This document shows, piece by piece, positions 44,045-51,973 of a stretch of 64,000 nt of DNA. The stretch's first letter is position 1. Every line of letters begins with the position of its first letter. The stretch spans positions 186,001 to 250,000 of the forward strand of contig CAJYAG010000002.1 in NCBI GenBank assembly GCA_913065125.1. The letters are read 5' to 3'. The notes beneath the pieces were generated by a model. The model had not been told where the DNA came from, did not search any database, and saw nothing but the letters and a program-made list of their open reading frames with translations. The position numbers were made by a program, and so were the translations under genes. Origin of the DNA: an uncultured Flavobacteriaceae bacterium (GTDB lineage Bacteria; Bacteroidota; Bacteroidia; Flavobacteriales; Flavobacteriaceae).

Positions 44045-44629
44045 TCATCTAATAAAATAGAAAAAGAAAAATAGATACATCCAAAGTACTCCTACAAAGT
44101 GCCAAAAAATTGCACCAAGCTCAAAACCAAGCATTTCTGCGGAATTATACTTAGATTTAAAATGATTATAAATTACTACTAGTAGCACAATTAACCCTGC
44201 CACTAGATGTAAAACGTGCATAAAAGTAATACCAATTATAAATGAAGTTGAAACTGTACTGTTTGGTCCGGTAAAAAACAACCCAACATTTCTTAATTCA
44301 ATGAACCCTTCGTATTGATAATAAATAAATCCAACACCTAGAACTAAAGTAACTAAAAGGAGTAAAAAACTTCCTTTTGTTTTGTCTTTTTTAAGTAATC
44401 TCTGTGCTATAATAAATGTTAAGCTGCTAAAAATAATTAATGCTGTACTTATATAAAAAGACATAGGTAAATCAAACGATACCCAATCTTCTCTTTTTCT
44501 ACTTACTACATAAGCACTTGTTAATCCGGCAAAAAACATCGTCATGCTAATCATAGAAATCCACAACATTGGTTTTGCTGAACTCTTTTTGGCTACATTT
44601 AATTCTGCCTTTAAACTTTCTTGACTCAT
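44045..44629 (-). CDS. Cytochrome c oxidase subunit III (short form)
   Basis: The 194-residue protein has five membrane helices and subunit III motifs: AKPMLWISMISMTMFFAGLT, SRKREDWVSFDLP, IGITFMHVLHLVAGLIVLL and the C-terminal GAIFWHFVGVLWMYLFFFFY. It lies 5 bp after ctaB and 55 bp before a second, longer subunit III gene. Tandem paired subunit III genes are a known arrangement in Flavobacteriia. The two may form parts of one oxidase or alternative forms. Confidence 0.9.
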   Translation of the reverse strand: MSQESLKAELNVAKKSSAKPMLWISMISMTMFFAGLTSAYVVSRKREDWVSFDLPMSFYISTALIIFSSLTFIIAQRLLKKDKTKGSFLLLLVTLVLGVGFIYYQYEGFIELRNVGLFFTGPNSTVSTSFIIGITFMHVLHLVAGLIVLLVVIYNHFKSKYNSAEMLGFELGAIFWHFVGVLWMYLFFFFYFIR

Positions 44630-44634
44630 TGTAT

Positions 44635-45537
44635 TTAATGTAAAAATTTATCTATTACGTATATTATTTGAACTAGTGTAATATAAATTACACTTGATAA
44701 CATTAATTTTCTTGCTTCGGTATTAGATTCTGTTCTGTGTAATTGTATTCCATAGTACAACATCGAACAACCTGCTAAAGCTATAACTATTGCAGTTACA
44801 GGATAAATATAAAATGCTCCTGTTACCTTTAATACTGGTGCTACAGAAACTAAAATCATGATAAAAGTATAAAAGATAATTTGCTTTATTGCCCCTTTAT
44901 CTTTTTTATTCATTGGCAGCATGTTAAATCCTGCTTTTTGATATTCCTCAAATTGTAACCAACCAATTGCCCAAAAGTGTGGAAATTGCCAAAAAAACTG
45001 AATTAAAAATAAAAACCCAGCTTCAATACCAAATTGATTTGTTGCTGCAACCCAACCTAACATAAAAGGAATTGCTCCAGGAATTGCTCCTACAAAAACA
45101 GTTAATGGAGTTACAGATTTTAACGGAGTATAAACACTCGTGTATAAAAAAATTGATATCGCTCCAAACAATGCAGATTTTTCGTTGATGTTATATAAAA
45201 TTGCAATTCCTAAAACTGTGAAAGAAAATGCTATTATCAATGCAGTAGAAACGGTCATTCTGCCAGTTGGCAAAGGTCTATTCATCGTTCTTTTCATTAA
45301 AGCATCTGTATCTTTTTCTATCACTTGATTAAATGCATTTGATGCACCAACCATAAAATACCCACCAATAGCTAATTGAATGATGATAAAAGTATCAACA
45401 ATTTCGGCCGCTAATAAATAGCCAGCAATGGAAGAAAAGACTACACTTAAAGACAAACCGACTTTTGTAAGTTGCTTAAAATCTGTTATAAACTTTTTAA
45501 TTATTGATTTATCTTCTATGCTAGAAATCGAGCTCAT
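44635..45537 (-). CDS. ctaB: Protohaem IX farnesyltransferase (haem O synthase)
   Basis: CtaB attaches a farnesyl group to haem b to make haem O, the precursor of haem A for cytochrome oxidase. The 300-residue UbiA-family protein has about eight membrane helices, the first Asp-rich motif in NAFNQVIEKDTDALMKRTMN with NRPLPTGRM following (about 65-90), and HFWAIGWLQFEEYQKAGFNM as the second loop. It opens the leftward oxidase cluster and has its own promoter box. Confidence 0.95.
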   Translation of the reverse strand: MSSISSIEDKSIIKKFITDFKQLTKVGLSLSVVFSSIAGYLLAAEIVDTFIIIQLAIGGYFMVGASNAFNQVIEKDTDALMKRTMNRPLPTGRMTVSTALIIAFSFTVLGIAILYNINEKSALFGAISIFLYTSVYTPLKSVTPLTVFVGAIPGAIPFMLGWVAATNQFGIEAGFLFLIQFFWQFPHFWAIGWLQFEEYQKAGFNMLPMNKKDKGAIKQIIFYTFIMILVSVAPVLKVTGAFYIYPVTAIVIALAGCSMLYYGIQLHRTESNTEARKLMLSSVIYITLVQIIYVIDKFLH

Positions 45538-45559
45538 TTATTTGTTTTCAAACCTTTTG

Positions 45560-45567
45560 CAAAGATA
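45560..45567 (-). promoter_or_regulatory. Promoter -7 box of the ctaB-cox cluster
   Basis: TATCTTTG on the minus strand lies 23 bp before the ctaB ATG and fits TAnnTTTG. No convincing -33 element is visible. Confidence 0.5.
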
Positions 45568-45646
45568 TTTTATTCTGTGCTAATTTCTTGCTTTTTCTGC
45601 TATAAAAAATGAATTAGATTTCTATTTAAAATATTTCAAAAAAAAC

Positions 45647-45676
45647 TTTGGTAATTGCTTTTTTGTTTTAACTTTG
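45647..45676 (+). promoter_or_regulatory. Promoter of the tRNA-Gly/tRNA-Leu pair
   Basis: TTTG (45647-45650), an 18-bp spacer and TAACTTTG (45669-45676) form a near-ideal promoter, 42 bp before tRNA-Gly. The non-coding stretch 45538-46091 holds this promoter, the ctaB promoter, two tRNAs and two terminators, and nothing else I recognise. Confidence 0.75.
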
Positions 45677-45718
45677 CACCCGCATTGAAAGATATGCAAG
45701 TTCTTTAAAATATACTGC

Positions 45719-45790
45719 GCGAAAGTAGCTCAGGGGTAGAGCATCACCTTGCCAAGGTGAGGGTCGCGGGTTCAAATCCCGTCTTTCGCT
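45719..45790 (+). tRNA. tRNA-Gly (GCC)
   Basis: The 72-nt cloverleaf has acceptor GCGAAAG/CTTTCGC, anticodon stem TCACC/GGTGA with loop TTGCCAA (anticodon GCC), T loop TTCAAAT and discriminator T73. CCA is not encoded. Confidence 0.96.
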
Positions 45791-45813
45791 CTATTCTTTT
45801 ATATAATACCAAT

Positions 45814-45899
45814 GCTCAAGTGGTGGAATTGGTAGACACGCTGGACTTAAAATCCAGTGGGCAGTAATGCCCGTATGGGTTCAAGTCCCATCTTGAGTA
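45814..45899 (+). tRNA. tRNA-Leu (TAA)
   Basis: The 86-nt class II tRNA has acceptor GCTCAAG/CTTGAGT (one G-T pair), anticodon stem CTGGA/TCCAG with loop CTTAAAA (anticodon TAA), a long variable arm TGGGCAGTAATGCCCG and discriminator A73. It follows tRNA-Gly by 23 bp and probably shares its transcript. Confidence 0.96.
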
Positions 45900-45903
45900 C
45901 AAG

Positions 45904-45938
45904 AAAGTCTTAACATTAATTTGTTAAGGCTTTTTTTT
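45904..45938 (+). terminator. Terminator of the tRNA-Gly/Leu transcript
   Basis: AAAGTCTTAAC pairs with GTTAAGGCTTT (one wobble) and runs into T8. Confidence 0.85.
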
Positions 45939-45966
45939 ATGAAAAAATTACACAACTTTTAGAAAT

Positions 45967-45994
45967 AAAAAAACCCACTCTAAGTTAGAGTGGG
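45967..45994 (-). terminator. Terminator of the leftward RemB-like gene
   Basis: On the minus strand CCCACTCT and AGAGTGGG enclose five bases and are followed by T7. It lies about 100 bp past the stop of the gene at 46092. Confidence 0.8.
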
Positions 45995-46091
45995 AAAATT
46001 GCTATGAAAAAGAAAGTGGTTTTTACACCACATAACAAATATACAAGTTTTTAATAAATTCTACTATTTTTTTTTAAAATTTTACTGTTTT

Positions 46092-48152
46092 TTAAAAATC
46101 AAAATACCAGTTAAATAAATCTGCTTTTATTCCAACTGAAAACCACAATGCAACACTTTGAGTATTAGAGGGGTTTCTCTCTAAAGAAAAATTTCTAAAT
46201 GTAAATCCGCCAAATAAACTTAAATTATTTGATGTGTTTAATAAATACCTTCCTTGAAAATCTGCAATAAATATAGCCGCTTTGTTACCTTGACCAACTT
46301 CATTGTCATAATTTCCTTTTCTTAAATCGTACGACTTATAAATATCTCCACCATTACTTACAGAAGCAAATTCATCAAAACCTTTCTGCCCTATAATTAC
46401 TTTAGCACTTGTTGTCCATCTATCAAATTTATAATTTCCAATCAAAATTGCTTCCCAAAAATTGGCTCCCCAAGCATGACTTAATGGTTGGCTATAATTA
46501 CCATAATTTAAGAGGGGGTCTTTATGTGCAAACGTATATGGTCTTACAGTGTTTAATTCTGCTTGCACATACAAATCTTTTACATTAAATGCATCAAAAT
46601 ATTTAGCTCCAAATTGAAATCCAAATTTGTTTCCCCAATATCCTAAATCGCTAATTTTTCCGAAAGAAAATTCATCTACAACCAATTGAGAATATAAAAC
46701 GAGGTTTTCTTTTAGTTTGTATTTTGCTGTTAATCCTAACATTGCGTTTCCTGCATCTTCTCCTCTACTAAACTCTACAGCTCTATAAAACATTAATGGA
46801 TTCATAAAACCGATATCAAAACCTTGATCTCCTTTAGAAACAGCTGTTTCAAAAAACCCTATATTTAATTTATCTGTAAGGTTTAGACTTAAATAATGTA
46901 TGGCAATATATTTTCTTGGATGTTCATTGTTTACAACTACTGGATGCCTTACATCTGTTCCCCAAAGCCAAATATTTGTGTAATTTAATTTCCAAAAATT
47001 TACACTCATTTTTAAATATGGCATTGGTGATGAAACATCAGAAAGTAAAAGAGATCTATATCCGTCTCCAATAAAATTCTTTCCATTACCAAACTGAAAT
47101 TGCAAAAATTTATTTGGTGTATATGCCAAATATCCTTCGGCTACCGGATAATCGAAAGCATCCGCTTTAAACCCTTTTGCTTTTCCTCTTCCTGGAACTA
47201 ATCCTTCAGAAAATGCTGGCTTAAACGTATTTGATGGGTTTGAAATAAAATCATTTATGTAGCCTGCAAATCTACCTTGACTCTCATAAATTGTTGCTGA
47301 GAAGGAAAAATCGTTTCCTAATCCTCCGTTGACTGTTAAATTTCTAGAATTATTAAAAGTATAAGAAACATCAGAGTTGTCTTTCCCTAATTGCACATCT
47401 AATAAAAAATCTACGTTGAACCAATATCCATCGCCTCTAACTTCTAATAAATGTTCGTTCCAAAGTTTTCTTTTTAACCAAGTTGTTTCTTCTGGTTTTA
47501 AAAACTGACTTTTTTCTGCATCTAAATCATAAACAGCATTAACGTTATTATACACATAAGGCTTAACTGCAGTGTGAGCGTTGCTGTTTTTATTTAAAGC
47601 ATAATCATAATTAATATATCTTTGATGGGTAAACGGAATGTTTAACTGACTTTTATGTTCTATAAATGGTGCTTTTTTACGTTCATCAAGTGGAATGTTT
47701 TTTACTTCTTTAGGTTTTACCTCAACAACTTCTTCAATTATTTCCTCCGTAATATCATTATCAATTTGTAATGGAAAGTTTAATGGTAAAGCGAAACGCA
47801 TTTCTACATTATTGTTATTGTATTTTGCTGGAGAAATTACGGGCAAGGTTTTAAAAACCCTTTTTACCTCTTCTTGCAATTCTGCATAGAGCGAATTAAT
47901 GTAAATTACTTTAAAAGTACCTGTATTTGTAACTACAAAGACAACATTTACCGTTCCTTTAAACTTTTCATTTTCTAAAATAACTGGAGAATTAAATTCT
48001 TTAAAAAACAACTCTTTTGTTGTTTTGTAAAAGCATGATTCTATTTTATCGATGCTTTGGTTTTCACAATTTTTAAACACAGGATGGCGTTCTGCTTGAG
48101 CAGATAAAAATATTGGAATTAAAAAGAAGTATAAAAAAAGATAGTTTTTCAT
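46092..48152 (-). CDS. Wzi/RemB-like outer-membrane protein with TonB-like N-terminal domain
   Basis: The 686-residue protein has a signal peptide (YLFLYFFLIPIFLSAQ). Residues about 24-127 look like a TonB C-terminal domain: PVFKNCENQSIDKIESCFY, then VNVVFVVTNTGTFKVIYI, VFKTLPVISPAKYNNNNVEM and FALPLNFPL. These are the same blocks in the same order as in the two TonB paralogues encoded at 49576 and 50424. After a Glu/Val/Lys-rich linker (about 130-165), the rest is a beta-barrel of the capsule-assembly Wzi type (HLLEVRGDGYWFNVDFLL, GRFAGYINDF, FGNGKNFIGDGYRSLLLSD), ending in FNWYFDF. Proteins of this size and type in Flavobacteriaceae are often named gliding motility protein RemB. It follows an acetyltransferase gene by 8 bp, which fits a surface polysaccharide link. 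Confidence 0.78.
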   Translation of the reverse strand: MKNYLFLYFFLIPIFLSAQAERHPVFKNCENQSIDKIESCFYKTTKELFFKEFNSPVILENEKFKGTVNVVFVVTNTGTFKVIYINSLYAELQEEVKRVFKTLPVISPAKYNNNNVEMRFALPLNFPLQIDNDITEEIIEEVVEVKPKEVKNIPLDERKKAPFIEHKSQLNIPFTHQRYINYDYALNKNSNAHTAVKPYVYNNVNAVYDLDAEKSQFLKPEETTWLKRKLWNEHLLEVRGDGYWFNVDFLLDVQLGKDNSDVSYTFNNSRNLTVNGGLGNDFSFSATIYESQGRFAGYINDFISNPSNTFKPAFSEGLVPGRGKAKGFKADAFDYPVAEGYLAYTPNKFLQFQFGNGKNFIGDGYRSLLLSDVSSPMPYLKMSVNFWKLNYTNIWLWGTDVRHPVVVNNEHPRKYIAIHYLSLNLTDKLNIGFFETAVSKGDQGFDIGFMNPLMFYRAVEFSRGEDAGNAMLGLTAKYKLKENLVLYSQLVVDEFSFGKISDLGYWGNKFGFQFGAKYFDAFNVKDLYVQAELNTVRPYTFAHKDPLLNYGNYSQPLSHAWGANFWEAILIGNYKFDRWTTSAKVIIGQKGFDEFASVSNGGDIYKSYDLRKGNYDNEVGQGNKAAIFIADFQGRYLLNTSNNLSLFGGFTFRNFSLERNPSNTQSVALWFSVGIKADLFNWYFDF

Positions 48153-48160
48153 TATTGTTC

Positions 48161-48733
48161 TTACAGTTTAGTAACTCTATTATTTTTTAATTGATATTTT
48201 TCTTTACTCTCTAAACACTCTGCAACTCCACCTTCATTAAAGCTTAATCGATGTCCAAATTCACTGATCCAACCAATCTGTTTAGACGGGTTTCCAACCA
48301 CCAAAGCGTAAGGTAAAATTTCTTTTACAACAACTGCACCAGCTCCAATAAAAGAATATTTACCAATATCATTTCCACAAACTATGGTTGCATTGGCGCC
48401 AATACTTGCGCCTTTTTTAACAGTGGTTTTTAAATACTGATTTTTTCTATTTACAGCACTTCTTGGGTTGATAACGTTTGTAAAAACCATAGATGGACCT
48501 AAAAAAACATCGTCTTCGCAAATAACACCCGTATAAATAGAAACATTATTTTGAACTTTAACATTGTTCCCTAAAACTACTTCTGGAGAAATCACAACAT
48601 TTTGACCGATGTTGCAATTTTTTCCGATTTTACAATTTGGCATAATATGACTAAAGTGCCAAATACTAGTTCCCTCTCCAATTTCACAACCTTTATCAAT
48701 TACAGCTGTTTCGTGTGCTTTATATTTACTCAT
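48161..48733 (-). CDS. Left-handed beta-helix sugar N-acetyltransferase (WbpD/WlbB-like)
   Basis: The 190-residue protein is built of hexapeptide repeats (IGEGTSIWHFSHIMPNCKI, IGKNCNIGQNVVIS, LGNNVKVQNNVSIY), followed by the insertion loop GPSMVFTNVINPRSAVNRK and KGASIGANATIVCGNDIG. The closest type is the trimeric enzyme that acetylates UDP-3-amino-sugar uronates in O-antigen or capsule synthesis. The catalytic His is likely the one in WHFSHIMP. It starts 2 bp after the deoC stop and precedes the Wzi-like gene, consistent with surface sugar assembly. The exact substrate is not proven. Confidence 0.85.
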   Translation of the reverse strand: MSKYKAHETAVIDKGCEIGEGTSIWHFSHIMPNCKIGKNCNIGQNVVISPEVVLGNNVKVQNNVSIYTGVICEDDVFLGPSMVFTNVINPRSAVNRKNQYLKTTVKKGASIGANATIVCGNDIGKYSFIGAGAVVVKEILPYALVVGNPSKQIGWISEFGHRLSFNEGGVAECLESKEKYQLKNNRVTKL

Positions 48734-48735
48734 TT

Positions 48736-49479
48736 TTAATAATCTGAATTAATGTTTGTTGCATCAATTATTTCTCTAGCTGATGAAGTTCCAATTCTTT
48801 CAACCCCTAAAGTAATCATTTTTAAAGCATCATTCTTTGTTTTAACACCACCTGCTGCTTTTATTTTTAATGGCTTTGCATTCTCTGACATTATTTTAAT
48901 GCTCTCAAATGTTGCTCCGTTTGGCTTATTGTTTTCTGTTTTATAAAACCCTGTTGATGATTTCACAAATACGTATTTAGCATTCTCTTCACCAAAATTA
49001 TCAAGTATAACTTTTTTTATCAACTTAGAAATAACAGCAATTTCTTCATTATTTAAAGCGGCAACTTCAATAATCCACTTTACAGTTTTGTTGTTTTTTA
49101 GACCTAAAGCTGTCCCTTTTAATATTTCTTCTTTAATCAAAGAAGTTTCTCCTTTTTTAAATGCTTCATAATTTACAACAAAATCTAAATCATCAACACC
49201 TAAATTGATGGCTTTTTGCGCTTCATTTAATTTTTCCTCAATAGCATATGATCCTTCATGAAACCCAATTACTGTACCAACCAAAACATTTGATGTAGCT
49301 TTGCTTATCATCTCTTTTGCCAATGAAATATAATTGGCTCTTATCATTACCAATTTAAAATTGTAAGCAATGGCATCTTCAACTAGCTTAATAATAATTT
49401 CTTTCGTTTCTTTTACAGAAATATTAGCTTGTGCTGGAGTTTTTAAATAAGTAGAATCTAAGTATTGGACTAACTTCAT
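48736..49479 (-). CDS. deoC: Deoxyribose-phosphate aldolase
   Basis: DeoC cleaves 2-deoxyribose 5-phosphate to glyceraldehyde 3-phosphate and acetaldehyde. The class I lysines are visible: Schiff-base Lys173 in YVFVKSSTGF and Lys207 in IKAAGGVKT. VDDLDFVVNYEAF supplies the helper Asp, and GVERIGTSSAREI is the phosphate-binding end. The length of 247 is normal. It has its own promoter box and is first in a leftward run with an acetyltransferase and the Wzi-like gene, which are functionally unrelated to it as far as I can see. Confidence 0.94.
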   Translation of the reverse strand: MKLVQYLDSTYLKTPAQANISVKETKEIIIKLVEDAIAYNFKLVMIRANYISLAKEMISKATSNVLVGTVIGFHEGSYAIEEKLNEAQKAINLGVDDLDFVVNYEAFKKGETSLIKEEILKGTALGLKNNKTVKWIIEVAALNNEEIAVISKLIKKVILDNFGEENAKYVFVKSSTGFYKTENNKPNGATFESIKIMSENAKPLKIKAAGGVKTKNDALKMITLGVERIGTSSAREIIDATNINSDY

Positions 49480-49499
49480 TTACCGTTGATTTATCCAAA

Positions 49500-49507
49500 C
49501 AAAAATA
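49500..49507 (-). promoter_or_regulatory. Promoter -7 box of deoC
   Basis: TATTTTTG on the minus strand lies 21 bp before the deoC ATG and matches TAnnTTTG. Confidence 0.5.
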
Positions 49508-49523
49508 GTAAATATTAAGCGCA

Positions 49524-49555
49524 TTAAAAAAGAGCAACCTAATTGATTACTCTTT
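49524..49555 (-). terminator. Terminator after the second TonB paralogue
   Basis: On the minus strand AAAGAGTAA pairs with TTGCTCTTT (one T-G pair), followed by T. Its core resembles the terminator after the first TonB gene at 50371. Confidence 0.7.
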
Positions 49556-49575
49556 ATATTTTTATCTTATAATTA

Positions 49576-50322
49576 TTACTGAACTCTAAAAGTAATTGGT
49601 AATGTAAATTTTACATTAACCGGAACTTTACGTTGCATTCCGGGAGTGAATTGTGGTAGCTTTTCAATGATTCTAAATGCTTCCTTTTCTAACTTTGGAT
49701 GTGGTGCTTTAATTTTAATCTCACTTATATTTCCTGTTTTAGATATCACAAATTGTGCAAATATTTTATATGTTCCTGATCTTAAACTTAAGTTTTGAGC
49801 TAAATCTACATCAAATCTCTTAGACACAAACTTTTGAATTGATGAAATAAAACATTTTTTGTTTTCTTCTTGAGACAATCCTTCACATCCTTTAAAAACA
49901 GGTGCATCTTCTATAACAATAAATGGAACATCATCAATTATTATTAGATCCTCTGGTACATAATCATTCAAAGCTTTTCCAATATTTGCATCTATTTTAT
50001 CTAAAGGCTCTAAATCTGGTAATAAATCTTCGATGAAAGCATCTTCTTCTTTTTTAGGATCTATTTCGTCAAGAATTAAAACTCTTGGTGTTGCTTTTTT
50101 TATACTTCTTTTTTGTTCTTTCACAAAATTTGATGGATTTTCTTCTAATAATAGTTCATAATCAAAATTTGAGTCTGGCATAACAATACCAACCTTTTTT
50201 TCTATTGTTTTAAATTCGATTAACTGATATACAACAAACAAGACCAACACAAGTGATAATTGCATAAAAATGTTGGTGTACTTTTCTAATTGCTTTTTGG
50301 GATGCTTTTTTTCATTTTTCAT
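49576..50322 (-). CDS. TonB-family energy transducer (divergent second paralogue)
   Basis: The 248-residue protein has an N-terminal membrane anchor (about 17-34) and a C-terminal TonB domain (about 150-248): APVFKGCEGLSQEENKKCF, FAQFVISKTGNISEIKI, HPKLEKEAFRIIEKLPQFTPG and VNVKFTLPITFRVQ. It would couple the proton motive force, with ExbB/ExbD, to outer-membrane receptors. Compared with its neighbour at 50424, the proline-rich linker is lost and the periplasmic spacer is shorter in Pro and richer in Asp/Leu. This may alter its reach or partner. It arose by tandem duplication. Confidence 0.87.
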   Translation of the reverse strand: MKNEKKHPKKQLEKYTNIFMQLSLVLVLFVVYQLIEFKTIEKKVGIVMPDSNFDYELLLEENPSNFVKEQKRSIKKATPRVLILDEIDPKKEEDAFIEDLLPDLEPLDKIDANIGKALNDYVPEDLIIIDDVPFIVIEDAPVFKGCEGLSQEENKKCFISSIQKFVSKRFDVDLAQNLSLRSGTYKIFAQFVISKTGNISEIKIKAPHPKLEKEAFRIIEKLPQFTPGMQRKVPVNVKFTLPITFRVQ

Positions 50323-50370
50323 AAGTTTATAGTTTTAAGTTATGATGATGAATTCAAAAAAGATGCCAAT

Positions 50371-50402
50371 AAAAAAGAGCAACCAATTGGTTGCTCTTTT
50401 TT
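50371..50402 (-). terminator. Terminator after the first TonB gene, perfect palindrome
   Basis: AAAAAAGAGCAACC and its exact complement surround AATT, a 32-nt palindrome with terminal A and T tracts. Confidence 0.88.
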
Positions 50403-50423
50403 AACTTTATTTTCAACTAGATG

Positions 50424-51146
50424 TTACTCAACATTAAATGAAATTGGAAGTGTGTATTTCATCCCTACCGGAACTCCTCTTTGTCTACCAGGAATCATTT
50501 TAGGAAGTGTTTTTACAACTCTCTCAGCTTCTTGCCCTAATCTTGGGTGTGGTGTTCTAAAAGCATTAATTTCTGTAATGTTTCCTTTTGGATCAATTCT
50601 AAACTGAACCCAGATTTTCTTTTTCCCTGGAGATAAACCTAATTCACCTGCTAAATCACCATTAAACCTTCTAGCTATATGTTTTCTTATCTTCTCATTT
50701 AAACAATCACCTTTTTCTTTTCTGGTTCCAGTACATCCAGGAAAAACAGGTACTTCCTCAATTACTGCAAAAGGAACATCTTCTACAATACTCTCAACTT
50801 CTTCTACTTCTACAATTTCTTCTACTTCAACAGCTTCAGTTTCATCAGTTTCTGTAGTTTCGATTACAGTCTCTTCAACTTCTTTTTCGTCTTCTACGAT
50901 TTCGATCTTTTCTGGAGCTGGTGGTGGTGGAGCTTTAGGTTTAACTTCTTCTATACGTTCAGTAATCGGAATGTCTTCTTCCATTAAATCTTGCATGTTT
51001 GCATCACCAAATGCATCGATTGCTCTATCATAGGTCTTGTTTTCCATTGCTACATATGTAACAAAAAGTGCTAAAACCAAACCTAATTGAATAAACAATT
51101 TTGAGTAATTCTCTAAGTTTGATTTTGGATTTTTCTTAATTTCCAT
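50424..51146 (-). CDS. TonB-family energy transducer (first paralogue)
   Basis: The 240-residue protein has the standard TonB plan: a membrane anchor (about 15-33), a proline motif KAPPPPAPEK near 70-79, a very acidic spacer of repeated Glu-Val and Thr-Glu (about 80-120), and the C-terminal TonB domain with PVFPGCTGTRKEKGDCL, WVQFRIDPKGNITEI, HPRLGQEAERVVKTLPKMIPG and MKYTLPISFNVE. It drives TonB-dependent uptake across the outer membrane. It follows the vanZ-like gene after 64 bp and is the likely parent of the divergent copy at 49576. Confidence 0.92.
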   Translation of the reverse strand: MEIKKNPKSNLENYSKLFIQLGLVLALFVTYVAMENKTYDRAIDAFGDANMQDLMEEDIPITERIEEVKPKAPPPPAPEKIEIVEDEKEVEETVIETTETDETEAVEVEEIVEVEEVESIVEDVPFAVIEEVPVFPGCTGTRKEKGDCLNEKIRKHIARRFNGDLAGELGLSPGKKKIWVQFRIDPKGNITEINAFRTPHPRLGQEAERVVKTLPKMIPGRQRGVPVGMKYTLPISFNVE

Positions 51147-51210
51147 CCTAATGTTTTTTTAATAGTTCGCTAATTTAATTAAATTCTTATGACTTATGCA
51201 AGTATTAAAG

Positions 51211-51597
51211 TTAAATAGCATCAATTTTTTTATAAATTGAATTAAAAATTAACAATGCTATAAAAACCCCAACACAATTTGCAACAACATCAAGTAAACT
51301 TGCTGTTCTATAGGTTGTAAGAGTTGTTTGTAAAACTTCAATAATTATGCCATAAAAAACACATCCTAAAGCGATTGCATATTTCATAAGGTTATTTCTC
51401 CTAGATTCAGGAAAACTAAGCAACCATGTTAGCGCCAATGTAAAATATGCAATCGTATGATATATCTTATCTGAATTAGGTAAATTAATTGGTGACCTAG
51501 CTGTTTTTATCAAACTTAAAAAACCAATTGTTATGGCAACAATAAGTGCAATAAAAATAATTTTATCCTTTAATAAGATCTTGATAAGCTTGCGCAT
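51211..51597 (-). CDS. VanZ-like family membrane protein
   Basis: The 128-residue protein has four membrane helices and the VanZ-like pattern: [20 protein letters not shown] with the conserved Asp-Lys and His, [13 protein letters not shown], and [20 protein letters not shown] with the conserved Asp and Asn. The family is named after a teicoplanin-resistance protein, but most members, including the many linked to gcvH in Bacteroidota, have unknown function. Its start lies 35 bp inside the end of gcvH, which suggests translational coupling. Confidence 0.83.
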   Translation of the reverse strand: MRKLIKILLKDKIIFIALIVAITIGFLSLIKTARSPINLPNSDKIYHTIAYFTLALTWLLSFPESRRNNLMKYAIALGCVFYGIIIEVLQTTLTTYRTASLLDVVANCVGVFIALLIFNSIYKKIDAI

Positions 51598-51943
51598 CTA
51601 ATAAATCATCTAATTGAGAAGCATCAGCTATTGTTACTTTAATCATCCAACCTTTACCATAAGGGTCTTTGTTTACTAATTCTGGTTCGTCTTCTAGGTT
51701 TTCATTAAATTCGGTAACTTCTCCGGTTAATGGCATAAATAAATCTGATACGGTTTTTACAGCTTCTACAGATCCAAAAACCTCATCTCTTTCTACGGTA
51801 TCATCAATAGTGTCTACATCTACATATACGATGTCTCCAAGTTCTCCTTGTGCAAAATCTGTGATACCAATTGTAGCTGTATCTCCTTCTACCTTAATCC
51901 ATTCGTGGTCTTTTGTGTACTTTAATTCTGATGGAATGTTCAT
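51563..51943 (-). CDS. gcvH: Glycine cleavage system H protein
   Basis: GcvH carries the aminomethyl group on lipoate between the P, T and L proteins of the glycine cleavage system. The 126-residue protein shows [31 protein letters not shown] and the lipoyl site Lys63 in [25 protein letters not shown] completes the family features. It follows sprA by 30 bp on the same strand and overlaps the vanZ-like gene. The P and T genes are not in the window. Confidence 0.96.
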   Translation of the reverse strand: MNIPSELKYTKDHEWIKVEGDTATIGITDFAQGELGDIVYVDVDTIDDTVERDEVFGSVEAVKTVSDLFMPLTGEVTEFNENLEDEPELVNKDPYGKGWMIKVTIADASQLDDLLDAQAYQDLIKG

Positions 51944-51973
51944 TATAATTGTTTTATTATTATTGATTAATTT

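Noticed and set aside
45974-45994. The CCCACTCT/AGAGTGGG hairpin as part of a small RNA or tRNA-linked element
   Set aside because: The A run before it gives a T tail on the minus strand, so a terminator for the leftward gene explains it better.
46004-46054. A 16-codon frame after the minus-strand hairpin at 45967-45994
   Set aside because: It is too short to judge, has no promoter box, and the region is downstream of the RemB-like gene on the other strand.
51563-51597. The 35-bp overlap of gcvH and the vanZ-like gene as a frameshift or assembly error
   Set aside because: Both proteins are complete with normal ends, so overlap by translational coupling is sufficient.
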